A DNA stretch of 64,000 bases from Colwellia psychrerythraea (GTDB lineage: Bacteria; Pseudomonadota; Gammaproteobacteria; Enterobacterales; Alteromonadaceae), in contig NZ_JQED01000042.1 in assembly GCF_000764225.1 (NCBI RefSeq), positions 124,001-188,000 on the forward strand. The letters run 5' to 3'. Every line of letters begins with the position of its first letter. Position 1 is the stretch's first letter. Shown in pieces: positions 34,571-43,900 of the stretch. The notes under the pieces are model-generated. The model was given only the letters and a program-made list of their open reading frames with translations. It was not told where the DNA came from and made no database searches. A program made the translations under genes and the position numbers.

Positions 34571-35830
34571 ATGTTTACTCGTGATATGAATATTGCTGAT
34601 TTTGATCCAGAACTTTATCAAGCAATGAGCAATGAAGTTGTTCGTCAAGAAGAGCACATTGAATTAATTGCTTCTGAAAACTACTGTAGCCCGCGTGTAC
34701 TTGAAGCTCAAGGTTCACAACTTACTAACAAATACGCAGAAGGTTACCCTGGTAAGCGTTATTACGGTGGTTGTGAATATGTTGATGTCGCTGAGCAATT
34801 AGCTATTGACCGCGCTAAAGAATTATTTGGTGCTACTTATGCTAACGTACAGCCTCACGCTGGTTCACAAGCTAACGCAGCAGTTTTCCAAGCATTAGTT
34901 AAGCCTGGTGGTAAAGTGTTAGGTATGAGCTTAGCTCATGGTGGTCACCTAACTCATGGTTCACATGTTAACTTTTCTGGAAAATCTTATGAAGCTATTC
35001 AGTATGGTTTACACCCTGAAACTGGCGATATCGATTACGAAGAATTAGAACGTTTAGCTGTAGAGCACAAGCCAGAAATGATTATTGGTGGTTTCTCAGC
35101 ATTCTCAGGTGTTGTTGACTGGGCACGTATGCGTACGATTGCTGATAAAGTTGGCGCTTACTTCTTTGTTGATATGGCTCACGTTGCTGGCTTAATTGCT
35201 GCAGGTCTTTACCCTAACCCAGTTCCACATGCGCATGTTGTAACTACAACTACGCATAAGACATTAGCTGGCCCTCGTGGTGGTTTAATTGTTTCAGGTT
35301 GTGATGATGCTGCTATTTATAAAAAATTAGACAGTGCTGTTTTCCCTGGTGGTCAAGGTGGCCCATTAATGCATATCATTGCAGCAAAAGCTGTTGCATT
35401 TAAAGAAGCATTATCTCCAGAGTTTAAAGCGTACCAAGAAGGTGTTTTAGCTAACGCTTTAGCCATGGTAGAAGTACTACAAGACCGTGGTTACAAAGTT
35501 GTATCTAACGGTACTCAAAACCACTTATTGTTACTTGATTTAATCGATAAAGATATTACTGGTAAAGATGCTGATGCCGCGTTAGGTCGAGCACACATTA
35601 CAGTGAACAAAAACTCAGTACCAAATGATCCTCGTTCTCCATTTGTTACTTCAGGTCTACGTTTAGGTACTCCAGCGATTACTCGTCGTGGTTTTGGTAC
35701 TGAAGAAACTAAGATATTAACTGGCTTAGTTTGTGACATTCTTGATGATATTGAAGATGAAGAAGTAAGCAAACGTGTGCAAGCACAAGTTAAAGAATTA
35801 TGTACTCGTTTCCCTGTTTACCAAAAGTAA
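34571..35830 (+). CDS. glyA: Serine hydroxymethyltransferase
   Basis: At 419 residues it is full length. The PLP-binding Lys is in VVTTTTHKTLAGPRGG near residue 230, and IELIASENYCS and NKYAEGYPGKRYYGG near the N-terminus are invariant family motifs. The enzyme interconverts serine and glycine with transfer of a one-carbon unit to tetrahydrofolate and feeds purine and methionine synthesis. Codon use is strongly biased to frequent codons, as expected for a highly expressed gene. A terminator separates it from nrdR. Confidence 0.98.
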   Translation: MFTRDMNIADFDPELYQAMSNEVVRQEEHIELIASENYCSPRVLEAQGSQLTNKYAEGYPGKRYYGGCEYVDVAEQLAIDRAKELFGATYANVQPHAGSQANAAVFQALVKPGGKVLGMSLAHGGHLTHGSHVNFSGKSYEAIQYGLHPETGDIDYEELERLAVEHKPEMIIGGFSAFSGVVDWARMRTIADKVGAYFFVDMAHVAGLIAAGLYPNPVPHAHVVTTTTHKTLAGPRGGLIVSGCDDAAIYKKLDSAVFPGGQGGPLMHIIAAKAVAFKEALSPEFKAYQEGVLANALAMVEVLQDRGYKVVSNGTQNHLLLLDLIDKDITGKDADAALGRAHITVNKNSVPNDPRSPFVTSGLRLGTPAITRRGFGTEETKILTGLVCDILDDIEDEEVSKRVQAQVKELCTRFPVYQK

Positions 35831-35876
35831 ATGCTGGAATGAAAAACTAATTCACTAATATCAGTGAATTTATATT

Positions 35877-35908
35877 AAAATGGTCGCCTTGAGCGGCCAT
35901 TTTTTTTG
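35877..35908 (+). terminator. Rho-independent terminator of glyA
   Basis: An 11-bp stem (AAAATGGTCGC / GCGGCCATTTT, one G-T pair) with a 5-base loop is followed by a run of T residues. Confidence 0.9.
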
Positions 35909-35942
35909 TCCGTAAACTTAGTTTCATCTCCGTAGGTAAATC

Positions 35943-36440
35943 ATGTATTGTCCATTTTGTTCAGCGAATGACACGAAAGTCATCGATTCACGTTTAGTTT
36001 CTGATGGTCATCAAGTAAGGCGACGTCGTGAATGTTTAGCATGTCACGAACGTTACACTACCTTTGAAAGTGCTGAATTAGTGATGCCAAGAATTATAAA
36101 ACGAGATGGGAGCAGAGAGCCGTTTAATGAAGATAAAATGCTGAGTGGTTTGACTCGGGCATTGGAAAAACGTCCTGTCAGCATGGAACAAATAGAATTG
36201 GCGGTAAATAAGTTAAAGTCTCAAATGCGTGCCACTGGCGAGCGAGAGATTACCAGTGGCATGTTAGGCGATTTAATTATGGCTCAGCTTAAAGAATTAG
36301 ACAAAGTTGCCTACTTACGTTTTGCCTCGGTTTACTTATCCTTTGCAGATATCAGTGAATTTGCCGATGAAATCACACGATTAGGTAAAGAAAAAAACGG
36401 TAGAACTAAAAAAGCTAAACCAGCAAAAATGGCTAAATAA
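35943..36440 (+). CDS. nrdR: Transcriptional repressor NrdR
   Basis: At 165 residues it has the NrdR zinc ribbon (CPFC...CLAC at positions 3-34) and the ATP-cone domain (VMPRIIKRDGSREPFNEDKM). It represses ribonucleotide reductase genes by sensing ATP/dATP levels. It starts the nrdR-ribD-ribE block, with ribD beginning 1 base after its stop. The extra Lys-rich C-terminal tail (KAKPAKMAK) is somewhat longer than usual. Confidence 0.97.
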   Translation: MYCPFCSANDTKVIDSRLVSDGHQVRRRRECLACHERYTTFESAELVMPRIIKRDGSREPFNEDKMLSGLTRALEKRPVSMEQIELAVNKLKSQMRATGEREITSGMLGDLIMAQLKELDKVAYLRFASVYLSFADISEFADEITRLGKEKNGRTKKAKPAKMAK

Positions 36441-36441
36441 T

Positions 36442-37680
36442 ATGACAATACATGGGACTACTAACAAGTCAGCACTTGCTAAAAATGATTTTACCGAACA
36501 AGATCATAAGTTTATGTCAAGAGCAATTAGTTTAGCTAAAAAAGGGCACTGCACAACAACTCCCAACCCTAGAGTGGGTTGTGTATTGGTAAGCTATAAA
36601 GAGGGGAATGGCCACGTTATTGGTGAAGGTTATCATCAAAAGGCAGGGCAAGGGCATGCCGAGGTTAATGCGCTAGCACAAGCAAAAGCAAATAATTTAA
36701 CCTTATTAAAAGGGGCTACCGCTTATGTCACTCTTGAACCTTGCAGCCACTTTGGTCGTACACCACCATGCGCACAAGCATTAATTGATGCTGGTGTGAG
36801 CCAGGTTATCGCTGCCATGGTTGATCCCAATCCAAAAGTGTCGGGTAATGGCTTAGCTATATTAGAAAAGGCGGGCATTACGGTTAAATCTGGCTTGTTG
36901 GAACAAAGTGCTAGGCAGCTTAACGTCGGTTTTATACATCAGATGGTGAATAAGCTTCCTTATGTACGCTGTAAATTAGCAGCAAGTCTCGATGGAAAAA
37001 CAGCCATGGCCAGTGGTGAAAGTAAGTGGATTACCTCAGCAGACGCACGACAAGATGTTCAGCGATTACGCGCACAGAGTTGCGCAATTATTGCCGGTGC
37101 AAATTCAGTGCTTTTTGATAACGCTAAGATGACGGTACGCTGGTCTGAGCTGGGAGAGTTAAAAAATAACTACCCACAGGAAACTCTTCGCCAGCCATTA
37201 CGAATTGTTATTGATAGTCAGAACAGGTTAACGCCAGATCTGGCATTATTTGAACATGAGTCGCCAATTTTGCTTGTTAATGGCATAGCGCAAGACCATG
37301 TTGAAAATAAAGTTGAGTCAGATCTTGAAAACTTACCAAAATGGCCTCATTTCGTAGAACAGGTGCAATTACCTATGGTGAAGAACGCTCAAGGTAAATT
37401 GAAAATAAATTTAAAGGCTTTGTTAGAATATCTAGCCAAGCAAGGGCTCAATGATATTTTAGTTGAGTCGGGGGCACAATTAAGTGGTGCCTTTATTGAG
37501 CAAAACTTAGTTAATGAACTTATTCTTTATCAAGCCCCTAAACTAATGGGCGGCGATGGTAAAAGTTTAGTGGAAATGCCTTCAATTTCGAAGTTAAAGC
37601 AAGCCAAGGCATTAACCATAAGTGATATTCGAATGGTCGGTGGGGATATCCGCATCACTAGCCAACTTACACAACATTAA
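36442..37680 (+). CDS. ribD: Bifunctional riboflavin biosynthesis deaminase/reductase RibD
   Basis: At 412 residues it has the deaminase domain with zinc ligands HAEVNAL and PCSHFGRTPPCAQAL, then the NADPH-dependent reductase domain starting around CKLAASLDGKTAMASGES. It carries out the second and third steps of riboflavin synthesis: deamination of the pyrimidine and reduction of the ribosyl chain. It directly follows nrdR and precedes ribE by 12 bases, an operon order common in gammaproteobacteria. Confidence 0.96.
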   Translation: MTIHGTTNKSALAKNDFTEQDHKFMSRAISLAKKGHCTTTPNPRVGCVLVSYKEGNGHVIGEGYHQKAGQGHAEVNALAQAKANNLTLLKGATAYVTLEPCSHFGRTPPCAQALIDAGVSQVIAAMVDPNPKVSGNGLAILEKAGITVKSGLLEQSARQLNVGFIHQMVNKLPYVRCKLAASLDGKTAMASGESKWITSADARQDVQRLRAQSCAIIAGANSVLFDNAKMTVRWSELGELKNNYPQETLRQPLRIVIDSQNRLTPDLALFEHESPILLVNGIAQDHVENKVESDLENLPKWPHFVEQVQLPMVKNAQGKLKINLKALLEYLAKQGLNDILVESGAQLSGAFIEQNLVNELILYQAPKLMGGDGKSLVEMPSISKLKQAKALTISDIRMVGGDIRITSQLTQH

Positions 37681-37692
37681 ATAGAGAAGTCT

Positions 37693-38379
37693 ATGTTTAC
37701 AGGAATTATCGAAGCTGTTGGCTCTATAACAGCCATCAATGTTAATGCCCAAGGTGCTCGTTTAGTTATTGATACTAATAACTTGGACATGAGTGATGTT
37801 AAACTGGGTGACTCCATTGCAACTAATGGTATTTGCCTAACGGTAGTTGATTTTGATAAGAGCAAGAATAATGGCAGCTATAGTGCTGATGTATCTAATG
37901 AAACACTGCAGCGTACTGGATTTGTCAACTATAAGGTTGGTAGTAAAGTAAACCTAGAAAAAGCAATGTTGGCTAGTACACGTTTTGGTGGGCATATGGT
38001 TTCAGGCCACGTAGATGGCGTTAGTGAAATATTAGCCATTAATAACAATGGTAATAGTATTGAGTACTGGTTAAGTATGCCAAATGAATTAGCGCATTAT
38101 ATTGCTGAGAAAGGCTCAGTGACTATTGATGGCACTAGCTTAACGGTGAATTCACTTGCTGAAAATGGCTCAAAAGGTAAGTTTCGATTAACGATAGTGC
38201 CACACACGGTAAAAGAAACCATCTTTGCTGAGTATCAAGTAGGAAGTAAAGTAAATATTGAAGTGGATTTAATAGCTCGTTACTTAGAACGGTTATTGAC
38301 TAAAAATAATGATAGTGAGCATGCAACTAAGTCGAACATTAGCGAATCCATGTTAGCTAAAGCAGGTTTTATTAAGTAA
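37693..38379 (+). CDS. ribE: Riboflavin synthase subunit alpha
   Basis: The 228-residue protein has the two lumazine-binding halves of riboflavin synthase. Each half begins with a GxV/I-type strand and contains SGHVDG or VPHT-like motifs: MFTGIIEAVGSI starts the first, FGGHMVSGHVDG the second. It makes riboflavin and the pyrimidine from two dimethyl-ribityllumazines. It lies in the ribD-ribE-ribBA order. It has slightly more residues than E. coli RibC (about 213), mostly at the C-terminus. Confidence 0.95.
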   Translation: MFTGIIEAVGSITAINVNAQGARLVIDTNNLDMSDVKLGDSIATNGICLTVVDFDKSKNNGSYSADVSNETLQRTGFVNYKVGSKVNLEKAMLASTRFGGHMVSGHVDGVSEILAINNNGNSIEYWLSMPNELAHYIAEKGSVTIDGTSLTVNSLAENGSKGKFRLTIVPHTVKETIFAEYQVGSKVNIEVDLIARYLERLLTKNNDSEHATKSNISESMLAKAGFIK

Positions 38380-38515
38380 CCTGTTTAGCAAAAAATGATA
38401 AATATTAGTGAAAGATTAAACGGTGCGTTCAGCTACGTCATGAACTCATAAAATATACTCAATAAGAATAGTTAAAATAGGCTAACAGCATAGCTAGCCA
38501 TTTAAAGAGGCCGAA

Positions 38516-39625
38516 ATGAATTTAAATACCCCACAAGAAATCATCGCAGATATTGCTTTAGGTAAGATGGTTATTTTAATGGATGATGAAGACCGAGAGA
38601 ATGAAGGCGACTTTATCATGGCCGCTGAAAAAGTGACCCCAGATGCAATTAATTTTATGGCAACTCATGGTCGCGGCTTAATTTGCATGCCAATGAGCCG
38701 TGAGAAGTGTGAAATACTCAAGCTACCCTTAATGGTAGATAAAAATGATGCACAATTTAGTACTAATTTTACTGTTTCAATTGAAGCGGCAACAGGTGTT
38801 ACAACCGGTATTTCTGCTGCCGATCGTGCAACCACAGTACTTGCTGCTGCAAATAAAACAGCAACTAATTTAAGCATTGTTCAACCTGGTCATATCTTCC
38901 CGTTAATCGCTAAAGATGGCGGTGTACTTAATCGCGCAGGTCATACTGAAGCGGGTGTTGATTTAGCGCGTATGGCAGGCTTCGAATCTGCTGCTGTTAT
39001 TGTTGAGATATTGAATGAAGATGGCACGATGGCACGTCGCCCTGATTTAGAAATCATTGCCAAAAAACATGATATTAAAATGGGCACTATTGCCGATTTA
39101 ATTGAATTTAGAAATGCAACTGAAACCACGATTGAGCGGGTTTCTCAGTGTAAGTTACCAACGGCTTTTGGTGAGTTTGATTTAACGGTATTTAAAGACA
39201 CGATTGATGGGCAAGCCCACTTTGCCTTAACTAAAGGTGAAATCAAAGCCGAAGAGCCGACGTTAGTTCGCGTTCATTTAGAAAACACTTTCAGAGACTT
39301 GTTATTTAGTCAGCGTGAAAGTGTTGCCACTTGGCCTATGGCGAGTGCGTTAGAAAAAATAGCGAAAGAAGGTGGTGTACTGGTCTTATTAGGCAAACAC
39401 GAGTCGGCAGCTGAATTAATCAACTTGGTAGAAAAGTATGCCAAAGTAGATGCTGGTGAAACGGTTAAAGAAGTTAATCGCCACATAGGCTCGCGTAATG
39501 TTGGTGTCGGCTCACAAATTCTAGCAAATTTAGGTGTGAGTAAAATGCGTTTATTGAGCTCACAAACTAAATATCACTCATTGTCAGGTTTCGGCTTAGA
39601 AGTTGTAGAGTATATAGCTGACTAA
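38516..39625 (+). CDS. ribBA: DHBP synthase RibB fused to a degenerate GTP cyclohydrolase II domain
   Basis: The 369-residue protein has an intact 3,4-dihydroxy-2-butanone 4-phosphate synthase half (MDDEDRENEGDF; HTEAGVDLARMAG) and a C-terminal GTP-cyclohydrolase-II-like half. The latter lacks the zinc-binding Cys cluster: where active enzymes have HxECLTGD and RCDC, this has HLENTFRDLLFS with no Cys. So only the DHBP synthase half can be active, the RibBX type seen in other gammaproteobacteria, and a separate RibA must exist elsewhere. ribH and nusB, which usually follow, are absent here. Confidence 0.93.
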   Translation: MNLNTPQEIIADIALGKMVILMDDEDRENEGDFIMAAEKVTPDAINFMATHGRGLICMPMSREKCEILKLPLMVDKNDAQFSTNFTVSIEAATGVTTGISAADRATTVLAAANKTATNLSIVQPGHIFPLIAKDGGVLNRAGHTEAGVDLARMAGFESAAVIVEILNEDGTMARRPDLEIIAKKHDIKMGTIADLIEFRNATETTIERVSQCKLPTAFGEFDLTVFKDTIDGQAHFALTKGEIKAEEPTLVRVHLENTFRDLLFSQRESVATWPMASALEKIAKEGGVLVLLGKHESAAELINLVEKYAKVDAGETVKEVNRHIGSRNVGVGSQILANLGVSKMRLLSSQTKYHSLSGFGLEVVEYIAD

Positions 39626-39651
39626 CGTTTTATTTCGTATTTTAGATTAAT

Positions 39652-39680
39652 AAAAGGTGCTTATAATAAGCACCTTTTTT
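39652..39680. terminator. Bidirectional terminator after ribBA
   Basis: A 12-bp stem (AAAAGGTGCTTA / TAAGCACCTTTT) with a 3-base loop lies between ribBA and the convergent barrel-like gene, with T runs on both strands. Confidence 0.9.
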
Positions 39681-39707
39681 ACTTTTATAGTTAGTGAAAA
39701 GTGCTTT

Positions 39708-40838
39708 TTAAAAAGCATAGTGTCCTGAAAGCCCTAAAGAAAACTGCATAGCTTGCTCTATCTCGATATCATCAAGTGCAAACGTGATAGCATACCACGA
39801 GCTACTATATTGGATTTCAGGAGAATAGTGCTCTAAATCTAACATAAACCTCAATGCACTATTTTCAAATGCAAACTCTACACCGGCATAATAAAAATTA
39901 ACCTCTCCTTGTCGCTTATAGCGGGCAAGATAGCCTAAAGAGAAGCTCTCATTGATAGAATTTTCTACTTGATATTTAGCGATTAAATTAACTTGTTCAG
40001 GTAAGGTGAAATCAAAATCTTTAGCACCAAAAATACCACGGTATAGGGGTAAATATGACTTACCACCAAGGCTATTGATAAAAGTGCCATCCGTATCGAC
40101 GTTACCCTGACTAAAACCTAAGCTTTTCATATTAAACTGTGTATATAAATCTTTAATATCAACATCAATATTAAAGTTATCAGTTACTTGCCAATTGATA
40201 GCTAAATCAAGCGTTATACCATAACCATCGGTTTCCCATTTATTATTATTATTAGTGTGTTTTAAAAAATTTTTATCATTGTAATACTCAGTAATCTCGG
40301 CAGTTCCAGTAATATTATTATTATTATCACCAAAAATTTCACCGGTTATTTGAGACTCCCTGCTAGCACTAACATCCCAGTAACCTAGATTAATCTCAGT
40401 GGAAAATCCGTCAAATTGCCATTGATATCCAACCCTAAAACCATTACTACGTTGGTGATGTAATTGTAATGCAAGCTGATAACTGGCTTGTGTAGTCAGT
40501 GGTTGATCGGTACGCTCTAAATAGAAAGCTTGTGCAGTATCGGGGTTAGTAAAGACAAAATAATCAATTCGGTGGGCAACATTAAACGATATGTTTCCCC
40601 AATAAGCTTTTAAGCCTGTTTCATTTTGAGTAAAACCAATACTTGAATCTGTGGCTGGAGCTTGCTTCCATTCGTCATCAATAAGTTGTTTTATCGGTAA
40701 AATATTACTATAAGATTCACTTAGTACATAAGCAGAAATATTATTATTGAATTGTTTATTATTAGCGTAACTTTTATTTGCCCAAACAGTGCAAAATAAG
40801 GCAGTTAACGTAACAGCACAAAGTAAATTAATCTTCAC
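39708..40838 (-). CDS. Predicted outer-membrane beta-barrel protein
   Basis: The 376-residue protein has a signal peptide (cleavage near SYA-NNK). The mature part alternates hydrophobic and polar residues through many predicted strands and ends in SLGLSGHYAF, whose terminal Phe fits outer-membrane barrel insertion. I do not recognise the family. It lies downstream of the giant lipoprotein gene and on the same strand, separated by a strong terminator, and is convergent with ribBA. It may act together with the lipoprotein as a surface complex; that is inference from position only. Confidence 0.6.
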   Translation of the reverse strand: MKINLLCAVTLTALFCTVWANKSYANNKQFNNNISAYVLSESYSNILPIKQLIDDEWKQAPATDSSIGFTQNETGLKAYWGNISFNVAHRIDYFVFTNPDTAQAFYLERTDQPLTTQASYQLALQLHHQRSNGFRVGYQWQFDGFSTEINLGYWDVSASRESQITGEIFGDNNNNITGTAEITEYYNDKNFLKHTNNNNKWETDGYGITLDLAINWQVTDNFNIDVDIKDLYTQFNMKSLGFSQGNVDTDGTFINSLGGKSYLPLYRGIFGAKDFDFTLPEQVNLIAKYQVENSINESFSLGYLARYKRQGEVNFYYAGVEFAFENSALRFMLDLEHYSPEIQYSSSWYAITFALDDIEIEQAMQFSLGLSGHYAF

Positions 40839-40880
40839 TAATGCTCCTTATTGGAAGAAATGTTCATTTGTTAGCGTAAA

Positions 40881-40910
40881 AAAATGCCAGTCATAGCTGA
40901 CTGGCATTTT
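40881..40910 (-). terminator. Terminator of the giant lipoprotein gene
   Basis: A perfect 13-bp stem (AAAATGCCAGTCA / TGACTGGCATTTT) with a TAGC loop has a run of T residues on the minus strand. It closes the lipoprotein transcript before the barrel gene. Confidence 0.9.
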
Positions 40911-40958
40911 AACTTAACCTAAACGATTATTGTTTAGTAGTTATTAGCGAAGCAAAGT

Positions 40959-43900
40959 TTATAAACTTTCTTCTTCTTGTATACCATCATTATCAATATC
41001 TGCATAAACAATAAAGATAGCGCCATCTCTATCTTCTATAGTTGCAGCAACAATGGCTGTTGGACCAACAAGTATTTGTCCTAGCACTTGTGTACCTGTT
41101 GCATCTTCATCAGCTTCATTTAGTACTAATACTACACCATCAGCATTATTAGCCGTTAAGCGGCCTTCTATTTCGGTGTTGTAATGCGCAGTAAATGAAC
41201 GCTGTGTATCAGCCTCAGGCAAACGATAGCTCATATCAAGATCAAAGGTACCCTCTTCAAGAGCGCTTCTCTCGCCGGATAGTTGTATTTTAACTTGGTA
41301 GTCACCAAGGATGGCTTCTAATGTTAGCGCTGCATTAATATCAAGGAAGGTTTCTTCGTCTTCTAATGAGTTATTAGAGTCAGCCGCAGTATTGTAACCA
41401 TCAAACACAGTGGTGCTGCCAGTCGTTAATCCAGCTACTTCTTCTGCTGATAATGTATTTTCAACAGAGCCTATCTCATCTATATTGGTGTATAGAGATG
41501 AGGCTCGAACATTGCTCAACCAACTTTTATAGGCTTCTAATGCATTGGTAACCGTCATTGGGTTAAATGGACTATAGTAATCAAAGTTTTGCTCAGCGTA
41601 TGAATCTGCAAAATAATAAGACTCAGCCTCAGCAAGAGCAACACCATTGGCATCGGTTAATATACCTTCGGCATTGATGTATTCACCTGATGTGATAGAT
41701 CTATTTAGGTAATCAGCAATATTATCACCATTAGTATCTATAGGTGTAATTCTAAAGAACCTATGGTAAACACCATAACCGGAGTTGTTAGTTCTTAAAA
41801 TGGTCACTTCTGCTACATCTAAGCCAACATCATGAGTTGAGTAAGTTCTTTTATCAGAGATGGTGCTACCATCAATATTTCGGACTTCTCTATCAAATAC
41901 AAAGTTGCCTGGGCTGGTATAATCTACGCTATAAGTTCTGGTATTAGACTCATCAGTAACCGTTACTGTATTGCTATCAGCACTTACCGTAATGGTGAAT
42001 GCATCTTTAATTAGAGGCTCTACTAAGTAGGCGGTTGGGTTGAGTTCAGTAAACTTACCAGCAGCAATATCAGCCAGTTCTTCGTCATTAAAGAATACTG
42101 TTACAGTACCTACATCTTCTACATTTAAACTATAGCTATTACCCCACCAACTAGTAATCGTTTGAGCCAATAACTCTGCACCATTATCAACGGTTAATGG
42201 ATTCGCGATAAGCTGGTAGGAGTTATATTTCATAAACTCTTCAATGCTGGTGTAATTACCCAAATACTCTGCGTTATCCCAAGATAACTGGCTACCATCA
42301 GTGTTTAATAAGTTACCGTTAGCATCCATCATAGAATCAAAGCTAGCGCCGTAACTAGTACCCTTAATATTATTTGAAATACGTAGTCTATGAATATTAT
42401 AAGCGTCAATTGAACCATTGGCATCATTATCTACAGGAGTTATCCGTATTGACTTAGCACCATAACTAATTTCTTCTTCACCGGTAATATAAGCGCGAGT
42501 ATAGCGAGTCGCTTCTTCGGCTGTACCTGAAGGAGAAGGAATACGCTTACTGATTATTTTCCTCTCAATTCCTGTTCCCCAGTAATGTTCTTCAGGACTA
42601 GTCGTTACCGTTGAGTTAGTCGCTGTCCATTCTCCTACTTTGTTACCCGGAGTAAATGTACGTGTTTCTACTATTTGTTCACTATCAACCGTTTTATCTG
42701 CTTCTGTGAGAACAATATTGTTTAGGTCTTCAGAGAAAGTAAAGTTAATAACGTCTGATACTTCTTTGCCTATGTACTTAAACTCTGGCGCTTCATAAGT
42801 CGCTAAGTCATCAATATTAACAGTTAAGGTTGCGCTGATTTCATCTCCTTCAAGTGAGTTAAAGGCGCCACTAAGTGTCAATGTCTCAGGTAGAACCAAG
42901 CCTTCTAGTTCAGGGCGACCATAATTAAGGGTGCTCTGTTGCTGTTGGTCGTCCCATTCCCAGTTTTCATTTAGAATGCGCTCTTCTACTAGCAGTAGTT
43001 TAGTCTTTATCATGCCTTCAAACGTGACAGGATTCGGTACTGCATCTGTTGCTTTTTGTGCTAATGATAGGGCTAGCTCTAACTCGCCAGAAACAATTTC
43101 ACCCTCAAAAGTATCATCATCCAAAGCAGCACGTGAAGCTGCTGTATCGAAGTTTATTTTCGCAAAACTGCCTTCATTTAATGTGAATTTCGCACCAGCA
43201 GATTCAACTAAACCATTAATGGTTAAGGTAATGCTTTTCTTATCTTCTGAAAATTCAGCTGAAACATTCAACTGAGCTTTTTCACTGCCTGAAGTTGCGT
43301 CAACGTTAAAAAGAATACCACCTGCGGCAGTTTCTTCTTCAAAAGTAACAATGCCGGTAGCACCGTCTATATAGGCTGCAATGCTAATGCCTGCAGCAGC
43401 TGCTGCTTTAGTGATGGTACCGTCATCATAGGCAGTACTAATATTGGATAATGCATCACTAAGTTTAGCAAGCAATCCAAAGCTGTCGGCCTCTGCTTCA
43501 ACCATAGTCCCAGCAGCTTCTAACAAGGCGACATATTCATCACCTTGCTTTTTAATACCTTCACCTTCTTTAGTTGTATCATTAAATAAGTGGCTAAATA
43601 ATCGTACATCTTCAACCATTGCTTTCGCTTTTGCTACCGCATCACCTTCGGTAAGTACATCAACAACTACTGCGGCACGGCCATCATCACCTACGTTGCT
43701 TTCCTGATAAACCTGCTCATTGATAAGCTGTGTTTCTAGCTGTGCTAAGTTTAATGTTGTTGTTAAAGTATCGTCAGTAGCAATTTGTTCTGCAGCTGTT
43801 TTGGCTGACTCAGCAGCACCTTCTAGGACTTCTGCCAAGGCTAATTCAAAGCCATCATCTTCATCTTGAGCAACTAAAAAAGCACCGTCGTTTTCAACTA

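Noticed and set aside
38380..38515. Possible FMN riboswitch before ribBA
   Set aside because: No RFN-type conserved segments could be seen in this short gap.
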